From assembly GCA_015654495.1 (NCBI GenBank), contig JAATGW010000596.1:1-18564 (forward strand): 18,564 bases of DNA, given 5' to 3'. Both the position numbers and the translations under genes were made by a program. Source of the stretch: Chitinophagales bacterium. Lineage in GTDB: Bacteria; Bacteroidota; Bacteroidia; Chitinophagales; Chitinophagaceae. This document shows, piece by piece, positions 15,635 through 18,564 of the stretch. Position 1 is the first letter of the stretch. Every line of letters begins with the position of its first letter. The notes below the pieces were generated by a model, which saw only the letters and a list, made by a program, of their open reading frames with translations, had not been told where the DNA came from and made no database searches.

Positions 15635-16426
15635 TCAGCGTTTCAGCAAATTTTTTGCGGTAAGGAATAAGAAAAAAACAATGAGGCTGAAAAAATATAC
15701 AAGATCGCGACTATCAACTACACCTCGACTGATGCTATGATAATGTGAATCAATGCCAATAAGCTCAAGGTAATAACCAATACTAGTTTGAAAACCTGGA
15801 AGTCTCTTTATAGCATTGGAATGAATTCCAAAAAGGTCTAAATAAAAACCCAAGCTATTCTGAAAAATAGTTAAACTACTTATAGCTGCGAAAGCCGAAT
15901 AGATCATAAAACAGGCAAAGGCGCTGAGCAAAAATGAAACTACCGGATTGGAACTGATGCTGCTGCAAAAAATGCCAATGGCAGTGAATACAGCAGCCAG
16001 AAAAAATAAGCCGATATAGGAACCCATGATACCACCAGTATCTATTCCACCGGTTGATAAGCGGCTGATGGTAAATACATAAATGAATGTGGGAATGATT
16101 GCAACTACAACAACTACCAATGCTGCAAAATATTTCCCTGAGATTACCTGCTTTTTACTCAATGGCAGTGTGCGCAGGATCTCAAAAGTGCCGCTCTTGA
16201 ATTCATCTGCAAAGCTTCGCATGGTGATTGCCGGAATCAGTAATAACAATACCCATGGTGCGAGTTCAAAAAATTTATCAAGCGTGGCATATCCGTAATC
16301 GAAGAGGTTGCTTTCAGGAAAAACAAACAGAAATAACCCGTTCAGCAACAGAAATAGCAGGATCGCCATATATCCGGTAAGGTTGCTGAAAAACTGCCTT
16401 AATTCTTTTTTACACAATGACCACAT
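15635..16426 (-). CDS. gldF: Gliding-motility ABC transporter permease GldF
   Basis: The protein is 263 residues from the ATG at 16426, which gives the usual family start (MWSLCKKELRQFFSNLTGYM); an in-frame ATG at 16474 adds 16 residues that the family lacks. About six membrane segments are visible, with FFELAPWVLLLLIPAITMRS, then DEFKSGTFEILRTLPLS, and SISRGVVDSRDLVYF near the end, all characteristic of ABC-2 permeases of the GldF type. It is about 24 residues longer than I expect. The extra length is explained by a tandem repeat: FQNSLGFYLDLFGIHSNAIKRLPG (long-form residues 204-227) is followed at once by a diverged copy starting FQTSIGYYLELIGIDSHYH (228-251). It acts with GldG, 3 bases downstream. 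Confidence 0.95.
   Translation of the reverse strand: MWSLCKKELRQFFSNLTGYMAILLFLLLNGLFLFVFPESNLFDYGYATLDKFFELAPWVLLLLIPAITMRSFADEFKSGTFEILRTLPLSKKQVISGKYFAALVVVVVAIIPTFIYVFTISRLSTGGIDTGGIMGSYIGLFFLAAVFTAIGIFCSSISSNPVVSFLLSAFACFMIYSAFAAISSLTIFQNSLGFYLDLFGIHSNAIKRLPGFQTSIGYYLELIGIDSHYHSISRGVVDSRDLVYFFSLIVFFLFLTAKNLLKR
15722..15865 (-). repeat. Diverged 72-base tandem duplication inside gldF
   Basis: Two adjacent in-frame 72-base segments (15794-15865 and 15722-15793) encode 24-residue copies. By hand alignment 11 of 24 residues are identical and several more are conservative (Leu/Ile, Phe/Tyr, Asp/Glu, Phe/Ile). The similarity is strongest in the first 16 residues. The DNA copies have drifted well apart, so the duplication is old and not an assembly artefact. 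The second copy carries the conserved HYxSISRG motif; the first has lost it. Confidence 0.7.
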
Positions 16427-16441
16427 AATGAACTGATTCTG

Positions 16442-16475
16442 CAAGATTACACGAAGTCGGGAAAATAACGTCAAA
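16442..16475 (-). promoter_or_regulatory. Possible Bacteroidota promoter for gldFG
   Basis: On the minus strand TTTG (16475-16472) is followed after 22 bases by TAATCTTG (16449-16442), one base from the TAnnTTTG consensus. The spacing is slightly long but in the accepted range. The start of transcription would fall about 10 bases before the ATG at 16426, giving a very short leader and ruling out the 16474 start for this transcript. The match is weak enough to be chance. Confidence 0.3.
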
Positions 16476-16549
16476 AAATGGTGTTAAGTACTTTTTTAAG
16501 GGGGTATGTGCATACTAATTTGCCTGAGATGAGAATTAAATCAGATGTT

Positions 16550-18564
16550 ATGAGAAAACTTTGTTTTGTGTTGTTGTTAACGTTGAGTTTAAAATCCAAT
16601 GCTCAAAAAAAATGGGATGGTGGTGCTTCAAACAATCAATGGAATTCAGCTGAAAACTGGTTCCCTGATGGAGTGCCTGGTTCAACAGATGATGTATTAC
16701 TGGATAATAGTCTGACCTCTGGCAACTATACAGTTTACCTGCCAGCTGGCGCAGTTACTTCTTATATTCAATCGCTGCTGATCAGTCCTGAGTCAGGAAT
16801 GCAAATCATTTGTGAAATTCCGCAGTCGAATAACATTGCCCCTGCGTTGGTCATTACCGGAAATGGAAATGCGCTCGAGCTTAAAGCAGGAGCGATATTT
16901 AAAAATTCCTCAGGCGCATCTTCAGGAGATGCATTGATAGTTGATAACGGATTCAGAATTGAAAACGGAGCAAGATATATTCACCATACAGCACGTGGCA
17001 ATGCCACGCTCATCGATCAGCTGGTGAATGATGCAGGTACAGAGGCAGGAACATTCGAATTTGATGTACCTGGTGCTGCAGGATATACGGTTTCTTTAAC
17101 GGGAAACACGTTTGGAAACTTAGTATTTAGTGCAGGTTCCGGTAGCAAATCATATAATGGCAGCGGAGTTTCGACACTTCATATCCGCGGAGATCTTGTT
17201 ATTAATTCAGGAGTTACTTTAACATCGTCAATGACTGCTGATATTGTTATTGATAACAACCTTGATGTAAAGGGAAATTTTCAGTTGCATCCTGTATCGC
17301 CCGGTTCATCAAACCGAAGCTTACAATTTAATGGCAGCGATTTCAATATTTCCGGATCAGGAAATATCAGTCTTAATTCCAGCTTCAACAAAATCATGCT
17401 GAATACCGGCTCTGCAGGTCACCTGAACCGCCCGATCCTACTTGCGAATAATACAAATATTTTTCAGCTGAAATCCGGTGCCACATTGTATTGCAGCAAT
17501 TATCCAATTTCAGGAAATGGAGTATTTATAATGGAAGCCGATGCGGAACTATTTGTCGATTCCAAAACTGCTTTGCAGCCTTTTTCACCGGACGCAGCTA
17601 TAAGCACCGCCGTGATTTCTATTTCTGATCAGACCGTTTTTCATTTCACTTCAAATGGTCAGCAGAATACAGGAACGGGTTTCCCTTCAGCGATAAAAAA
17701 ACTTATAGTAGAAAAACCATCAGGAAATCTGGTTCCGAATAAATCGCTCCGCATCACCGGAAATATTTCATTACAGAATGGAATTATTTACAGCAGCCCG
17801 GAATCACTGCTTATATTATCTGATTGTTCGATCACCAGTCCGGAAAACCAGTATGGTTTTACAAATCAGGGATGGGAGAACAGTTTTATAAATGGACCGG
17901 TGAAATCCGAAAAAACCAACAGTGGCGAATTTGCTGTGCCGGTAGGAAAGGAAAATTATTATGCACCAGTTCGGTTCAACAAAATCCAGACCGGACTCAG
18001 TTCGTATACGATTAGCTACTTTCCCTCAGCCTGCAGTCAGTTGTCGCCCCTGAATTCCGCCACACTTCATCATATAAGCACGCAGGAATTCTGGCAGATC
18101 CAGACCAATCAAAGCTCAGGAGCTGTATATATTTCTCTCAGCTGGCGTCCGCATAGTTTGGTTAGCGCGGAGCCTGCTGAAAGGATCAGCCTTCGTATTG
18201 CCTGCTATGCAAACCAGGGAAATGGCAATCGGTGGTCGTCAGTCGGGAATGCACCTCAGGTCATGGGTAATCAGGAATATGGATTTCTGATTTCTGATCA
18301 GCCTGCAGAACAATTTTCTTTTCTTACGCTGGGCTCTGCAAATGCATTCAACAGTCTTCCATTCCGTGCTATCAGTTTCAAAACAAATGCGGCAAAGAAT
18401 GGTATTGATTTAAACTGGGAAGTGGATGACCTGCATGAAATTCTTGATTTCGTAATTGAAAAAAGTGAAAATGAAAAGGATTTCCGTGTGATGAATCATA
18501 TTTGGCCCGGCATTGATAATAGTCAAAGAAAATTTTATTTTACTGACCACAATCCTTTTACAGG
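16550..18564 (+). CDS. Large secreted beta-repeat protein, probable type IX secretion cargo (partial, 3' end outside window)
   Basis: The frame is open from the ATG at 16550 to the window edge, 671 codons without a stop. The signal peptide is MRKLCFVLLLTLSLKSNAQ; an in-frame ATG at 16529 would add seven residues. The mature part begins with KKWDGGASNNQWNSAENWFP and then GVPGSTDDVLLDN, a common start of Bacteroidota surface adhesins. Next come Asn/Ser/Gly-rich repeats such as VFSAGSGSKSYNGSG, LQFNGSDFNISGSGNISLN and LRITGNISLQNG, which suggest a right-handed beta-helix. From about residue 610 the sequence FKTNAAKNGIDLNWEVDDLHEILDFVIEKSENEKDF matches the fibronectin-like domain that usually precedes a type IX sorting tail. 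The tail itself is not in the window, so type IX secretion is inferred. It is divergent from gldF with 123 bases between starts. Confidence 0.9.
   Translation, partial: MRKLCFVLLLTLSLKSNAQKKWDGGASNNQWNSAENWFPDGVPGSTDDVLLDNSLTSGNYTVYLPAGAVTSYIQSLLISPESGMQIICEIPQSNNIAPALVITGNGNALELKAGAIFKNSSGASSGDALIVDNGFRIENGARYIHHTARGNATLIDQLVNDAGTEAGTFEFDVPGAAGYTVSLTGNTFGNLVFSAGSGSKSYNGSGVSTLHIRGDLVINSGVTLTSSMTADIVIDNNLDVKGNFQLHPVSPGSSNRSLQFNGSDFNISGSGNISLNSSFNKIMLNTGSAGHLNRPILLANNTNIFQLKSGATLYCSNYPISGNGVFIMEADAELFVDSKTALQPFSPDAAISTAVISISDQTVFHFTSNGQQNTGTGFPSAIKKLIVEKPSGNLVPNKSLRITGNISLQNGIIYSSPESLLILSDCSITSPENQYGFTNQGWENSFINGPVKSEKTNSGEFAVPVGKENYYAPVRFNKIQTGLSSYTISYFPSACSQLSPLNSATLHHISTQEFWQIQTNQSSGAVYISLSWRPHSLVSAEPAERISLRIACYANQGNGNRWSSVGNAPQVMGNQEYGFLISDQPAEQFSFLTLGSANAFNSLPFRAISFKTNAAKNGIDLNWEVDDLHEILDFVIEKSENEKDFRVMNHIWPGIDNSQRKFYFTDHNPFT

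Noticed and set aside
1..18564. CRISPR array, tRNA or rRNA genes, prophage or complete insertion sequence
   Set aside because: No regularly spaced direct repeats, no recognisable RNA gene, and no transposase, integrase or phage structural gene were found on either strand.

Overview
The window looks like chromosomal DNA from a member of the Bacteroidota, most likely near Chitinophagaceae. The evidence is a gldFG gliding-motility transporter pair, a fused MurF-alanine racemase, an LspA with the long 'GKVVDM' insert typical of this phylum, several secreted proteins whose signal peptides end in 'AQ', and little Shine-Dalgarno signal before the starts. No rRNA, tRNA, CRISPR array, integrase or transposase gene was seen.

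Left part (1-6192, all minus strand): a secreted-protein cluster. In transcription order it holds a secreted coiled-coil protein with a probable beta-rich C-terminal domain (6192-4744), a large YD/RHS-type secreted protein (4724-1338), a 209-residue secreted protein of Ig/PKD-like repeats (1307-678), and a second protein of the same build that leaves the window (673-1). The last two are clearly tandem paralogues. The genes are spaced by 4 to 30 bases, so they are probably one operon.

Middle (6193-7124): a gene-poor divergent spacer of about 0.9 kb. It holds a near-perfect A/T-rich palindrome and a 307-base segment bounded by inverted repeats that look like a small non-autonomous element. yifB (comM-like AAA ATPase, plus strand, 7125-8711) follows. 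Its last codons lie in a 32-base perfect palindrome built from the same motif as the element arms.

Right-centre (8708-16426, minus strand): gldF, gldG, a TerC/Alx-family membrane protein, murF/alr, lspA and a small lipoprotein gene, in transcription order. This is a cell-envelope block: peptidoglycan precursor synthesis, lipoprotein maturation and one predicted lipoprotein, with the gliding transporter upstream. The lipoprotein gene ends head-on against yifB with interlocked stop codons.

Right end (16550 onward, plus strand): the start of a large secreted beta-repeat protein, probably a type IX secretion cargo, divergent from gldF and cut by the window edge.

Most genes are conserved housekeeping or envelope genes. 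The points that stand out are the palindrome that has been absorbed into the yifB reading frame, the related 307-base element, a 24-residue tandem duplication inside GldF, and the tandem paralogues downstream of the RHS-type gene. I did not find convincing evidence of an entirely new biological system.
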